A stretch of DNA of 64,000 bases from Altericroceibacterium spongiae (lineage in GTDB: Bacteria > Pseudomonadota > Alphaproteobacteria > Sphingomonadales > Sphingomonadaceae). Each line of letters starts with the position of its first letter. Positions within the stretch are counted from its first letter, which is position 1. Where the stretch lies: contig NZ_RAPF01000003.1 in NCBI RefSeq assembly GCF_003610805.1, positions 248,001 through 312,000 on the forward strand. The letters are read 5' to 3'. Shown piece after piece: positions 45,741 through 55,422 of the stretch. Position numbers and translations under genes: made by a program. The notes beneath the pieces are model-generated. The model was not told where the DNA came from. It saw nothing but the letters and a program-made list of their open reading frames with translations, and did not search any database.

Positions 45741-46367
45741 TCAGTGTTCCAATTCGATGATCCGTCCGGCCAGCCGGTCCATTTCGCTTCTGTCATGTGA
45801 GACATAGAGGATTGGCAAATGCAGTTCGTCGCGAATCCGTTCAATTACGGCCATGATTTCCTGTCGCCGGTTGCTGTCCAGAGAAGAAAGCGGCTCATCC
45901 ATCAGCAGAAAGCGCGGGGCAGACAGCAAGGCACGACCAATGGCGACACGCTGAGCTTCACCGCCCGATAATGTGCGTGGCTGACGATCGAGCAGATGGG
46001 CAATATCGAGAAAGTCTGTCGCTTCTTCGAGCCTCATCCAGCGCTTCTTTACCGGGGCGAGATGATAGCCGAACAGAAGATTGTCCCGCACATTGCGATG
46101 CGGAAACAAGCGGATGTCCTGAAAGACATAGCCGCAGGAACGGGCTTCGGGAGGCAGGTCGATATTCTTCTCGGCGTCGAACAGCATTTTGTCTGATACG
46201 TTGATATGACCTCTGACAGGACGCAGCAGGCCGGCTATCGCATCGAGCAGACTGGTTTTTCCCACACCCGAAGGTCCGAACAGGCCGGTTAGTCCGGCCT
46301 CGCTGGAGAAGCATATGTCTATACGCCGGGAGGCGCGTTCGAGCGACACGTCCACGTTAAAGGACAT
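45741..46367 (-). CDS. modC: Molybdate ABC transporter ATP-binding protein, short form
   Basis: A 208-residue ABC ATPase: Walker A GPSGVGKTS, Q-loop GYVFQDIRLFPH, signature LSGGEAQRVAIGRAL, Walker B FLLMDEPLSSLD and the switch histidine in ILYVSHDRSE. The order and the ModB partner give the molybdate assignment. E. coli ModC has about 350 residues with a C-terminal TOBE/Mop domain; this one ends right after the ATPase domain and so lacks the regulatory metal site. It overlaps the end of modB by 11 nt; GGAGGG precedes its ATG. Confidence 0.8.
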   Translation of the reverse strand: MSFNVDVSLERASRRIDICFSSEAGLTGLFGPSGVGKTSLLDAIAGLLRPVRGHINVSDKMLFDAEKNIDLPPEARSCGYVFQDIRLFPHRNVRDNLLFGYHLAPVKKRWMRLEEATDFLDIAHLLDRQPRTLSGGEAQRVAIGRALLSAPRFLLMDEPLSSLDSNRRQEIMAVIERIRDELHLPILYVSHDRSEMDRLAGRIIELEH

Positions 46368-47055
46368 GGCTTTTCCCTCCGCTCATGCGGCGAGCGAGCC
46401 ATTCGGAGATCACCAGCGCACCGAGCGACAGAATTACCGAAACGCAGGCCAGACGAAAAACTTCCGCGTCCTGTCCCGGAATTTGCAAAGAGGAATAGAT
46501 GGCGAGCGGTAAAGTACGGGTCTGGCCCGGAATATTGGAAGCGAAGGTAATCGTTGCGCCGAACTCTCCGATAGACCGGGCGAAGCCAAGCATAGCTCCG
46601 GCCAGAATGCCGGGGGTTACAAGAGGCAGGGTGATGGTGCGAAAGGTACGCCAGCGGTTTGCACCCAGGGTTCTTGCGGCCTGTTCCAGCCGGGGGTCGA
46701 CCGTTTCGAAGGACAGCCGCATAGCCCGGACCATCAGGGGAAGCGCCATGATGGCGGAAGCCAGCGCCGCCCCTGTCCAGTGGAATACGAAACCCAGTCC
46801 GATCGTTCGTTCGAAGAAACGTCCTATCGGGCCATTTGCACCAAACGCCATTAGCAGCAGCCAGCCGGTAACCACGGGTGGCAGAACAAGGGGCAGATGA
46901 ACCAGTGCATCGACCAGCAATTTGCCAGGGAATTGTCGCCTTGCAAGCAACCAGGCGAGTGCGAGCGCAAGAGGCAATACAGCGCAAATGGCCACAAGAC
47001 TGACTCTGAGCGACAGGGTGACAATCGCCCATTCGCTTGCCGAAAGCGGTTGCAT
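46357..47055 (-). CDS. modB: Molybdate ABC transporter permease
   Basis: A 232-residue inner-membrane permease with five to six helices and the ATPase-contacting EAA loop EQAARTLGANRWRTFRTI followed by TLPLVTPG, plus GFARSIGEFGATITFASNIPG, a ModB/CysT-type signature. ATG 47055 overlaps the mgtE stop (TGATG). Tungstate or sulfate permeases of the same family are alternatives. No ModA-like binding protein is encoded in the window, which is unusual for the usual modABC layout. Confidence 0.85.
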   Translation of the reverse strand: MQPLSASEWAIVTLSLRVSLVAICAVLPLALALAWLLARRQFPGKLLVDALVHLPLVLPPVVTGWLLLMAFGANGPIGRFFERTIGLGFVFHWTGAALASAIMALPLMVRAMRLSFETVDPRLEQAARTLGANRWRTFRTITLPLVTPGILAGAMLGFARSIGEFGATITFASNIPGQTRTLPLAIYSSLQIPGQDAEVFRLACVSVILSLGALVISEWLARRMSGGKSHVL

Positions 47056-48476
47056 CAACCGGTGAGGCCGCTCGCCACAGCGAGGCCCAGAAAAGCGAAA
47101 AAGCCCATGGAATCGGTAATCATCGTTACGAAGACCGAACTGGCAACAGCCGGGTCCTGGCCCATCCGGTCGAATAGAACAGGCACAGCAACGCCTGCCA
47201 GGCCGGCTGTACAGATATTGATGATGACTGCGCTTGCTATGACGATCCCGAGTAAAGGCGAAAAAATCACTGCTGTGGCGAGGCCTATCAAGGTGGCCAC
47301 GGTTACGCCGTTGAGCAGGGCAACGCGCATTTCGCGCCAGAGAATACGCCGGGTGTTGGACCGGGTGAGCTGATTAGTCGCCAGCGCGCGGACAGAGACG
47401 GCCATGGTTTGCGTGCCTGCATTACCGCCGATCGAAGCAACGATCGGCATGAGGACAGCCAGTGCCACCAGCTTTTCGATCGCTGCGCCGAATGCGGCAA
47501 TGATAAGGCTTGCCACGAGTGCAGTGCCCAGATTGGCGACCAGCCAGCGCACACGCGCGGAATAGGCATCGCGGATCGGTTCGTTAATATCGCCTTCGCC
47601 GGCCCCCGACATGAGCAGAGCATCTTCACCGGCTTCTTCGGAAATGATGTGGACGATATCGTCGACCGTGAGCTGACCGACCAGCCGGCCATTCTCATCG
47701 ACGACCGCGGCCGAGATCAATGCGTATTTCTGGAAGCGCAACGCCACTTCTTCCTGATCCATGATAACCGGGATCAGTGTCTGATCGCGCTGCATCACAT
47801 CGGTCAGCGCAATATGGCGAGGACAGCGCAGAATCCAGGAAAGACGGCATGTGCCGAGCGGACGATGCCGGTGATCGACGATGAAGACTTCCCAGAAGTC
47901 GGTCGGCAGATCATCCTGCTCGCGCATATAGTCGATAAGGTCGCCTACCGTCAGATGTTCGGGCACCGCGATCAGTTCGCGCTGCATCAGGCGGCCGGCG
48001 GTTTCTTCCGGGTAAGAAAGCGCACTTTCGATGACCGCGCGATTTTCCGGGTCGAGCTCGTCCAGAATCGCTCGCTGATCTTTCGGATCGAGATCCTCGA
48101 TCAGCTGGACTGCGTCGTCGGTTTCGAGCTGTTCGGCTATCACCGCCACGGCAGCGGCGGGCAGCGCTTCGATCATGTGGTCGCGCACATAATCGTTCAG
48201 TTCGGAAATGACTTCGCCGCTCATCAGGTCAGTGATGGCGGCGGCCAGTTCCCCGCGCCGGTCAGGTTCGAGCAATTCGAAAAGGTCGGCAATATCGGCC
48301 GGATGCAGCGGTTCGACCAGATCGTAGGTCCGTCCTTCATCACCTTCTTCAAGTGACTCGCGGACCGCATCGATAAATTCGGGTTTCAGTCGATTCTCTT
48401 CGTCGAGTTGCTCGCCTTCTTCCGCTTCACTGGCGGGGAAGGGCACTTTCGCCTCGTCGAGTTCTGTATCGGCCAT
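47055..48476 (-). CDS. mgtE: Magnesium transporter MgtE
   Basis: A 473-residue Mg2+ channel: N-terminal superhelical MgtE_N domain (LHPADIADLFELLEPDRRGE, AIIDELDPENRAVIES-like region), a pair of CBS domains (about residues 145-270), and five membrane helices with the pore-type IVASIGGNAGTQTMAVSVRA. MgtE closes when cytosolic Mg2+ is high. It heads the minus-strand run and its stop overlaps the modB start, so magnesium and molybdate transport genes are translationally coupled here. Confidence 0.93.
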   Translation of the reverse strand: MADTELDEAKVPFPASEAEEGEQLDEENRLKPEFIDAVRESLEEGDEGRTYDLVEPLHPADIADLFELLEPDRRGELAAAITDLMSGEVISELNDYVRDHMIEALPAAAVAVIAEQLETDDAVQLIEDLDPKDQRAILDELDPENRAVIESALSYPEETAGRLMQRELIAVPEHLTVGDLIDYMREQDDLPTDFWEVFIVDHRHRPLGTCRLSWILRCPRHIALTDVMQRDQTLIPVIMDQEEVALRFQKYALISAAVVDENGRLVGQLTVDDIVHIISEEAGEDALLMSGAGEGDINEPIRDAYSARVRWLVANLGTALVASLIIAAFGAAIEKLVALAVLMPIVASIGGNAGTQTMAVSVRALATNQLTRSNTRRILWREMRVALLNGVTVATLIGLATAVIFSPLLGIVIASAVIINICTAGLAGVAVPVLFDRMGQDPAVASSVFVTMITDSMGFFAFLGLAVASGLTG

Positions 48477-48592
48477 GCGGCTCGTCCTATGCGTGTGCGC
48501 TGCAAAATCAAGCGCCTGATAGTGCGGCAGAGGGTGACATTGCGCAGAGCATCCCTATACCGGCGGTCAGAACGCAATATGGAGATACCCGC

Positions 48593-49057
48593 ATGGCGGA
48601 CGAGAAACTTACCTTCACAATCGACACAGGCAATGGTGAAACGAATGATGTCGTCATCAAATTGCGCCCCGATCTGGCGCCCGGCCATGTTGAACGCATT
48701 ACCGGCCTTGCCAAAGATGGCTTTTATGACGGGGTCGTTTTCCATCGCGTGATTCCCGGCTTCATGGCGCAGGGCGGCGATCCGACCGGCACCGGCATGG
48801 GCGGTTCCGACAAGCCCGATCTCAAGGCTGAGTTCAATTCCGAACCGCATGTGCGCGGCACGTGCTCGATGGCTCGCACGCAGGTTCCCGACAGTGCGAA
48901 CAGCCAGTTTTTCATCTGCTTCGATGATGCCCATTTCCTTGACGGTCAGTATACCGTCTGGGGTCAGGTCGAAAGCGGTATGGACCATATCGATGCGCTG
49001 CCTAAAGGTGAGCCGCCGGCAAACCCGGGCAAGATCGTGAAGGCTACCGTAGCCTAA
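48593..49057 (+). CDS. Cyclophilin-type peptidyl-prolyl cis-trans isomerase
   Basis: A 154-residue cytoplasmic cyclophilin. Signatures visible: YDGVVFHRVIPGFMAQGGDP (catalytic Arg in FHRV), MARTQVPDSANSQFFICF and FLDGQYTVWGQV. It matches the short bacterial PpiB type, with no signal peptide. GGAG precedes the ATG. A bidirectional terminator lies directly downstream, so it is probably monocistronic; it is divergent from mgtE. Confidence 0.93.
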   Translation: MADEKLTFTIDTGNGETNDVVIKLRPDLAPGHVERITGLAKDGFYDGVVFHRVIPGFMAQGGDPTGTGMGGSDKPDLKAEFNSEPHVRGTCSMARTQVPDSANSQFFICFDDAHFLDGQYTVWGQVESGMDHIDALPKGEPPANPGKIVKATVA

Positions 49058-49079
49058 GCGTCAGCGGGACGAATGACAA

Positions 49080-49120
49080 AAAGGGAGCGAATGGGTCTCA
49101 GGCCGATTCGCTCCCTTTGT
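49080..49120. terminator. Bidirectional Rho-independent terminator
   Basis: AAAGGGAGCGAAT (49080-49092) pairs perfectly with ATTCGCTCCCTTT (49106-49118) around a 13-nt loop. It separates the converging cyclophilin and LysR-regulator genes and has A/T runs on both sides. Confidence 0.88.
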
Positions 49121-49998
49121 TATAGGCCCGCTTCGACTACCCAATCATGGAATATGCGGACCGCACGCTGATCCAGATCGGCACGGCGGCACATGAACCA
49201 GTAACTGTACGGGCTTTCCACTTCGATATCGTAAAGTTTGGCCAGACGCTGGTCATTGGCGCGCTTCAGATGGTCGTCATGCATTACCGCTATGCCCAGA
49301 CCCTGCGCTGCTGCTTCGAGAATAAGCTGACCGGAATCGTAATGGTCGATGGCATTGGGCTGCAAGTCGGGAAAGCCGATGGCTTTGCGCCAGGCATCGA
49401 AGCTGAGCGGAACATCGCTATTGATGAGAAAAGTCTGCTGACTCAGTGCTTCCTCGCTCGGATTTTCGCCGATTTCAGCGGCGAGTTCACGACTGCAAAT
49501 GGCGTGAATCCGGTTCTGATCGAGCTGGAAGGAGTGAAATTGCGGGCCCGGCTTGGTGGTGAGCAGAATCGCTGCATCGAGCGTTTCGCCTACCCGGTCT
49601 TTAAGATTGGACCCTGTATCGATGTCGATATGAAGGCGGGGATATTTTTTGCGCAATTCAGGGAGGCGAGGGAACAGTCTTTGCGTGCCGAACAAAGGCA
49701 AAACCCCCAGGCGCAGGCGCAAAAGCTGGATATTTTCCGACTGCCCTTCCACCGCCACTGCAAGGGCTTCGAGATGGGGGGCCACGGCATCGTAGAAGCT
49801 GCGCCCTTCATCGGTGAGCTTCATTGCCTGCTGTGAGCGCGAAAACAATTTCTTGCCGGCAAAATCCTCCAGATTCGTAACCCGGCGGGATAAAGCCGAA
49901 GGGCTGAGGCCCAGCTCATTGGCTGCCGCGCGAGCAGATCCAAGCCGTACAATGCGGACAAAAGCTTCAAGAGCACGGAGAGGAGGAAGGCGGCGCAT
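49120..49998 (-). CDS. LysR family transcriptional regulator
   Basis: A 292-residue LysR-type regulator: N-terminal helix-turn-helix LRALEAFVRIVRLGSARAAA then NELGLSPSALSRRVTNLED, and a periplasmic-binding-like effector domain with LRLGVLPLFGTQRLFPRLP. GcvA-like members look similar. No divergently transcribed metabolic gene is next to it that would point to a target. It stands between the terminator and corC, where many relatives would carry lnt. Confidence 0.85.
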   Translation of the reverse strand: MRRLPPLRALEAFVRIVRLGSARAAANELGLSPSALSRRVTNLEDFAGKKLFSRSQQAMKLTDEGRSFYDAVAPHLEALAVAVEGQSENIQLLRLRLGVLPLFGTQRLFPRLPELRKKYPRLHIDIDTGSNLKDRVGETLDAAILLTTKPGPQFHSFQLDQNRIHAICSRELAAEIGENPSEEALSQQTFLINSDVPLSFDAWRKAIGFPDLQPNAIDHYDSGQLILEAAAQGLGIAVMHDDHLKRANDQRLAKLYDIEVESPYSYWFMCRRADLDQRAVRIFHDWVVEAGL

Positions 49999-50143
49999 AG
50001 TCTTTTTTGTTCACATTTTTGCAATTAAGTCGAGGATTGATTGCAAAAAAATGCATGATCACAGGGAGGAGAGCAACAAATTCCCATCAGGAAGACAAAA
50101 TGCCTTTCCTGTCTGTAGCGCTAGGGCAAGCGGTCGGAGGTTT

Positions 50144-51079
50144 CTAGTCTGAATTCGACCTTATGTCCCGTTCCGGTTCATGCAGGCGCAGCCGCGTGAC
50201 ATGGGTTTCGTCACCATCCGTCACTTCGATGCGCCAGCCACTCGGATGAGTGAGAATAGCGCCCACTTCGGGAACCTGTTCGGCCAGAACAAAAGCAAGG
50301 CCGCCCAGCGTATCGACCGATTCTTCGATTTCGGCGATTCGCGGATCGTCGAGCCTTTCGGCCACATCGTCCAGTTCGGCGCGGGCATCGGCATCCCACA
50401 TACCATCACCGATAGGAACCAGTAGTTCCTCCGGCGTTTCGTCATGCTCATCTTCGATCTCGCCGACAATTTCCTCGACCAGATCTTCAATCGTGATGAT
50501 TCCGTCTACGCCTGAATATTCATCCAGAACGACCGCCAGATGAACATGCCGTAGCCGCATATCGGCCAGCACGTCCAGTGCGCTGCGGGCTTGCGGCACG
50601 AAAAGGGGCTGGCGCATCAATGTCGTCCAGTCGCGCGGGGCTTCCTTACCATTGGCGAGAAAAGGAAACACATCCTTGATATGGATCATGCCGATCACCT
50701 GATCGAGCGTGTCCCGATAGACCGGCAGGCGCGAATGGCCGTGTTCGGAAAAAGCTTCTATCAGTTCATCCCATTCTGCCTCAGCAGAAATCGCAATGAT
50801 TTCACCGCGGGGAATGGCTACATCATCGGCATCGTGTTCGCTGAAATGAAGCAGGTTGCGCACCATGGCGACTTCGACGCTGGAGAGGTCTCCATTGATC
50901 GATGAATGCCGCCCGTCGCCGCTTTCCTCTTCATGCTCGTCAATAGCTTCTTCGAGTTGGGCACGAAGGGAGGTTTCACTTTCCCCGGCATCGAACAGTT
51001 TGCGAATTATGCTCCACAATCCGCTGCTACTGTCTGCGTCTCCCTGACTGGAGTCGCTCAATCTGGAACTGTCGGGCAT
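50144..51079 (-). CDS. corC: CorC/HlyC-type CBS-domain protein
   Basis: A 311-residue soluble protein: two CBS domains (about 75-190, VAIPRGEIIAISAEAEWDEL and IKDVFPFLANG) and a C-terminal CorC_HlyC domain (DTLGGLAFVLAEQVPEVGAI). No DUF21 membrane domain, so it is the short cytoplasmic CorC type linked to Mg/Co efflux. The ATG at 51079 (MPDSSRLSD) removes a 22-residue extension that overlaps ybeY. It is the last gene of phoH-ybeY-corC; lnt, often next, is absent. Confidence 0.88.
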   Translation of the reverse strand: MPDSSRLSDSSQGDADSSSGLWSIIRKLFDAGESETSLRAQLEEAIDEHEEESGDGRHSSINGDLSSVEVAMVRNLLHFSEHDADDVAIPRGEIIAISAEAEWDELIEAFSEHGHSRLPVYRDTLDQVIGMIHIKDVFPFLANGKEAPRDWTTLMRQPLFVPQARSALDVLADMRLRHVHLAVVLDEYSGVDGIITIEDLVEEIVGEIEDEHDETPEELLVPIGDGMWDADARAELDDVAERLDDPRIAEIEESVDTLGGLAFVLAEQVPEVGAILTHPSGWRIEVTDGDETHVTRLRLHEPERDIRSNSD

Positions 51080-51098
51080 CGCCCTTTTGCCTTCTCCC

Positions 51099-51590
51099 TT
51101 AAAGAATCCGATCCCCATATGGGTCTGCAATGGCCAGAATCGCAAGCGTCTTTATTTCGAGCGCTTCCATGGCCTCAGCATCGGCTTCGGAAATTTCGTG
51201 ATCATGCCCGGCCAGATGGAGCAGGCCATGCACGATCAGATGTGTCGCATGATCTTGAAGAGAAACACTTTTTTCTTCCGCTTCGCGAGCGCAGGTTTCA
51301 AAAGCGAGAGCAATGTCGCCGAGCATTTCAGGAGGGCCATCCGTATCCAGTGCAAGCAATTCCTCGCGCTTGAGCATAGGAAAAGACAGCACATTGGTAG
51401 GCTTGTCCCGTTCCCGCCATTCGCGATTCAGCGCATGGACTTCCGCATCCGAGGTGAAAAGCAGGCTGGTGGAAAGGCGCTCATTGTTCAGCTCGGGAAC
51501 AAAACGCTGCAAGGCACCCAGTGCCTTTTCAGCAAGATGCTCCCAGTCACCTTCTGGCCAGGGTTCTTCCACGGCGATATCGAGTTCCAC
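51099..51590 (-). CDS. ybeY: rRNA maturation endoribonuclease YbeY
   Basis: Zinc-dependent endoribonuclease acting in 16S rRNA 3'-end processing and ribosome quality control. The 163-residue protein has the signature HGLLHLAGHDH (three zinc-binding histidines) and the TNVLSFPM motif upstream. It lies between phoH and corC on the same strand, as in most proteobacteria, 33 bp after the phoH stop. Confidence 0.95.
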   Translation of the reverse strand: MELDIAVEEPWPEGDWEHLAEKALGALQRFVPELNNERLSTSLLFTSDAEVHALNREWRERDKPTNVLSFPMLKREELLALDTDGPPEMLGDIALAFETCAREAEEKSVSLQDHATHLIVHGLLHLAGHDHEISEADAEAMEALEIKTLAILAIADPYGDRIL

Positions 51591-51623
51591 AATTTTCCTT
51601 CAAAATCTGGCTGTTTTGCCGTG

Positions 51624-52658
51624 TCAGGCAGAAGTGCCTTCATAAGCTTCGACAATCCGTCCGACGATCGGATGGCGCACGACGTCGGCCGCCGAAAAGC
51701 GGGTAACACCGATACCTTCCACACCTTCCAGCCGTCCGACGGCATCCGCGAGCCCGCTGAAACTGTCGCCGCCGGGTATGTCGACCTGCTTCGGATCTCC
51801 GCAAATCACCATACGGCTGTTTTGCCCGAAACGCGTGAGGAACATCTTCATTTGCTCACGCGTGGTGTTCTGCGCTTCGTCGAGAATCACGAACGCATCG
51901 GACAAGGTCCGTCCGCGCATGAAAGCGATGGGGGCGATTTCGATTTCGCCGCTCGCAATGCGCCGGTCCACCTGTTCGGGCGGCATACAGTCATAGAGCG
52001 CATCGTAAAGCGGGCGCAGATAAGGATCGACCTTCTCTTTCATATCTCCGGGCAGAAAGCCGAGCCGTTCGCCCGCTTCGACAGCCGGACGAGACAGGAT
52101 CAGGCGTTGTACGGAGCCGGTAATAAGCTGGCTGACAGCCTGTGCGACAGCCAGATAGGTCTTGCCGGTGCCAGCCGGGCCAAGCGCGAAGATGATATCT
52201 TCACGCTGTAATTGCTGCATATATTCCGCCTGCATGGCCGAGCGCGGAACGATTGTTTTGCGGCGCGTCCGGATCATCACCGAAGGCGCATTGGGCTTGC
52301 CGGTGATGATACCTTCCAGCGTGGGTTCATTCGACATGGCAATGAGGGATTCGATCACACCGGCGTCCATGGCCTGCCCGGTCAGCAGTTTTTCATGCAT
52401 CGATTTGAGCACGTCGCGTGCCCGTGCGACATTATCTTCCGGCCCTTCGATTGCCACACGGTTGCCGCGTGCGCCGATATAGACGCCAAGGCGGTTTTCG
52501 ATCTGAACAAGATTGGCGTCAAACTCTCCGAACAACGCACCGAGAACGGCCTGTTCGTCAAATTCGACTTCGGTTCTGGCCCGCCTTGCATGATTGTGGC
52601 GGTCTTCGGGATGGGTCAACGCGGCTTGTGCGTCGGCGCGATCGGGTTTGCGTGCCAT
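51624..52658 (-). CDS. phoH: PhoH-like ATPase
   Basis: A 344-residue cytoplasmic ATPase of the PhoH/YbeZ type: N-terminal KH-like RNA-binding part (LVQIENRLGVYIGARGN), Walker A FALGPAGTGKTYLAVAQAV, and Walker B-like AFVILDEAQNTTREQM. YbeZ partners YbeY in rRNA processing. First gene of the phoH-ybeY-corC run and divergent from the H+-ATPase gene. Confidence 0.93.
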   Translation of the reverse strand: MARKPDRADAQAALTHPEDRHNHARRARTEVEFDEQAVLGALFGEFDANLVQIENRLGVYIGARGNRVAIEGPEDNVARARDVLKSMHEKLLTGQAMDAGVIESLIAMSNEPTLEGIITGKPNAPSVMIRTRRKTIVPRSAMQAEYMQQLQREDIIFALGPAGTGKTYLAVAQAVSQLITGSVQRLILSRPAVEAGERLGFLPGDMKEKVDPYLRPLYDALYDCMPPEQVDRRIASGEIEIAPIAFMRGRTLSDAFVILDEAQNTTREQMKMFLTRFGQNSRMVICGDPKQVDIPGGDSFSGLADAVGRLEGVEGIGVTRFSAADVVRHPIVGRIVEAYEGTSA

Positions 52659-52868
52659 GCGCTCCTTTCAGCAAATGATGGCTGTGCGGCCATGCGATTC
52701 GAAAGATAGGCGCCTTGTAGCCGGAGACAAGCACGCGTTTTCATCTGGCAGTGGATAGTTGGGTTCTTTTTCATTTCAGCCGTTTGCCGGGTTTGTTCAT
52801 TTCGCATTTGCACAATCGGCAATAAAGTATCATGCATAGGACCCCACCAACGGTACCGGAGTGTTTCG

Positions 52869-55340
52869 ATGTCGGAAACAACCGCGATCTCGCAGGATTT
52901 GGGCGCCAATAAACAGCCGGGCGGTAATCGACCGGAGACAGCCTTATCGCCTCACGGACTGAGTAGTGACGACGCTGCGAACCTTCTTGCGCAATATGGT
53001 GAGAATGTTCTTGCCGAAAAGCAGACCAGTCTGCTGAAAAAGCTGGCCGGCTTCTTCTGGGGGCCGATCCCGTGGATGATCGAGGTTGCTGCGCTGCTGA
53101 GCGCCATTGTCGGTCATTGGGAAGATTTTGCCGTTATTGTTACCATGTTGCTGGTGAATGCCGGGGTGGGTTTCTGGCAGGAATATAAAGCGGATAATGC
53201 TATTGCATTGCTGCGCCAGCGCCTTGCGCCCTCCGCGCGCGTACTGCGTGACGGGACCTGGCAGGACATCGCTGCCCGATTGCTGGTGCCCGGTGATGTC
53301 GTTGCTCTCAAGCTCGGCAGTATCGTTCCTGCCGATGTGGAGCTGGCGGGTGGGGACTATCTCAGCGTCGACCAGTCGGCGCTGACCGGGGAATCGCTGC
53401 CTGTCGATAAAGCACCCGGAGACAGCGCCTATTCGGGTTCTATTGTTAAACTCGGGGAAATGACCGGGCAGGTCACGGCTACCGGGATGAATACCTATTT
53501 CGGCAAAACCGCCCGGTTGGTGGATGAGGCGAAGAGCCAGTCCCATTTCCAGCGCGCTGTCTTGCGGATCGGTAATTTTCTGATTTTGCTGACGGTCGGG
53601 CTGGTTACGCTGATCGCCATGGTGGCGCTTTTCCGGCAGGACCCGTTGATGGAAACGGCGCAATTTGCGTTGATTCTGACGGTGGCATCTATCCCCGTCG
53701 CTTTGCCGGCAGTGCTTTCGGTGACCATGGCCGTCGGGGCTGAGCGTCTGGCGCGGATGAAGGCGATTGTCTCCCGGCTTGTGGCGATCGAGGAAATGGC
53801 AGGCATGGACCTGCTCTGCACCGACAAGACCGGTACGCTCACACAAAATCGCCTGTCGCTTGGCGAGCCATGGCTGGCGAAAGGCGTTACCGGAGACCAG
53901 CTCGTTCTGATGGCGGCGCTCGCCTGCCGGCGCGATGCGCCTGATGCTATCGATGCGGCTGTGCTCGAAAAAGCCGATAAAACGCGTTTGAACCGCTGGA
54001 CAGTCGGCCATTTCCAGCCCTTCGATCCGGTCATTAAACGTGCCGAAGCTCAGGCGTCGCAGAGTGGCGATATCGTCATGGCGACAAAGGGCGCACCGCA
54101 GGTTGTCGCCGATCTGTGCGCTTTGCAGGGAGGCGCCCGCGAAGCCATGGAGCGGGAAGTGATCGCTCATGCGGATAAAGGATTTCGCACGCTCGCCGTG
54201 GCGCGGAAGAGCGGGGAGGAGCCATGGCAGTTTCTGGGCCTTCTTTCTCTCTCCGATCCTCCGCGTGAAGACAGTGCCGAAACGATAGCTGAAGCGCGCT
54301 CCATGGGGCTCGACTTCAAGATGGTCACCGGAGATCATGAAGCGATAGGCCGGCATATTGCCGGGCAACTGGGCATGGGGTCCAACATTGTCGTGGCGGA
54401 TTCGGTGTTCGGCAAAGATGCACCGCCGGACCGGTTGGCGGCTATCGAAAGTGCCGATGGCTTCGCACGCGTTTTCCCCGAGCATAAATTCGAAATCGTC
54501 AAAACATTGCAGGGCGCCGGGCATATTGTTGGCATGACCGGCGATGGTGTGAATGATGCTCCGGCGTTGAAACAGGCCGATGTCGGCATCGCAGTGAGCG
54601 GTGCGACCGATGCAGCGGCTGCGGCCGCCGATCTGGTCCTGACGGCGCCGGGCCTGTCGGTTATCAATCGGGCGATCGAAGAAGCGCGGCAGATTTTCGA
54701 ACGAATGACAGCTTATGCGATCTTCCGCATCGCTGAAACCACCCGTATTTTGCTGTTTATGACGGCCAGCATTCTGGCATTCGACTTTTATCCCGTCACA
54801 GCGATCATGGTAGTCTTACTGGCATTGCTCAATGACATACCGATTATGGCGATTGCCTATGACAATGCAGCCATAGCCCGCAAACCGTTGCGATGGGACA
54901 TGCGGCGGGTGTTGATGGTGGCGACGACTCTCGGTGTCTATGGTGTTTTCACCAGCTTCGGACTGTTCTGGTTTGTGCGCGAATATCTGCAACTGCCGTC
55001 CGAGCAGGTGCAATCGCTCGTCTTCCTTAAACTGCTCGTGGCCGGGCATATGACGATCTATGTCACGCGCAATAAAGGTGGCGTGTGGACACGGCCATGG
55101 CCAAGCTGGAAACTGATCCTGCCTTGCGAGCTGACCCAGCTTCTGGGCACGCTTGGCGTGGTCTATGGTGTCTTTATGGCCCCCGTAGGCTGGGCTATGG
55201 CCCTGTTCGTCTGGGCTTATGCGCTGGTGGCTTTTATCGTGGCAAGCCTGATCGTTGTCGGGCTTTACCGGTTGCTCGAACACCGTGTCGCACATCAGCA
55301 GCGTCATCTGACCCGGGTGGAAACGAGCCAGCATAGCTAA
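52869..55340 (+). CDS. Plasma-membrane H+-transporting P-type ATPase
   Basis: An 823-residue type IIIA P-type ATPase: N-terminal domain (GLSSDDAANLLAQYGENVL), helices 1-2 (FFWGPIPWMIEVAALLSAIV), actuator loop SALTGESLPVDK, phosphorylation motif CTDKTGTLTQN, hinge MTGDGVNDAPALKQAD, and six C-terminal membrane segments. These pumps export protons and are found in fungi, plants and scattered acid-tolerant bacteria. GGAG precedes the ATG. It interrupts the miaB/phoH neighbourhood on the opposite strand, which hints at acquisition. Confidence 0.93.
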   Translation: MSETTAISQDLGANKQPGGNRPETALSPHGLSSDDAANLLAQYGENVLAEKQTSLLKKLAGFFWGPIPWMIEVAALLSAIVGHWEDFAVIVTMLLVNAGVGFWQEYKADNAIALLRQRLAPSARVLRDGTWQDIAARLLVPGDVVALKLGSIVPADVELAGGDYLSVDQSALTGESLPVDKAPGDSAYSGSIVKLGEMTGQVTATGMNTYFGKTARLVDEAKSQSHFQRAVLRIGNFLILLTVGLVTLIAMVALFRQDPLMETAQFALILTVASIPVALPAVLSVTMAVGAERLARMKAIVSRLVAIEEMAGMDLLCTDKTGTLTQNRLSLGEPWLAKGVTGDQLVLMAALACRRDAPDAIDAAVLEKADKTRLNRWTVGHFQPFDPVIKRAEAQASQSGDIVMATKGAPQVVADLCALQGGAREAMEREVIAHADKGFRTLAVARKSGEEPWQFLGLLSLSDPPREDSAETIAEARSMGLDFKMVTGDHEAIGRHIAGQLGMGSNIVVADSVFGKDAPPDRLAAIESADGFARVFPEHKFEIVKTLQGAGHIVGMTGDGVNDAPALKQADVGIAVSGATDAAAAAADLVLTAPGLSVINRAIEEARQIFERMTAYAIFRIAETTRILLFMTASILAFDFYPVTAIMVVLLALLNDIPIMAIAYDNAAIARKPLRWDMRRVLMVATTLGVYGVFTSFGLFWFVREYLQLPSEQVQSLVFLKLLVAGHMTIYVTRNKGGVWTRPWPSWKLILPCELTQLLGTLGVVYGVFMAPVGWAMALFVWAYALVAFIVASLIVVGLYRLLEHRVAHQQRHLTRVETSQHS

Positions 55341-55422
55341 CGCCCGGTACAATATGAAAAGCGCCGCTGCGCTGACTTGCTTTGTACTCAGCGATGAGGA
55401 GTCTTCGCCCCTGGACCCATTA

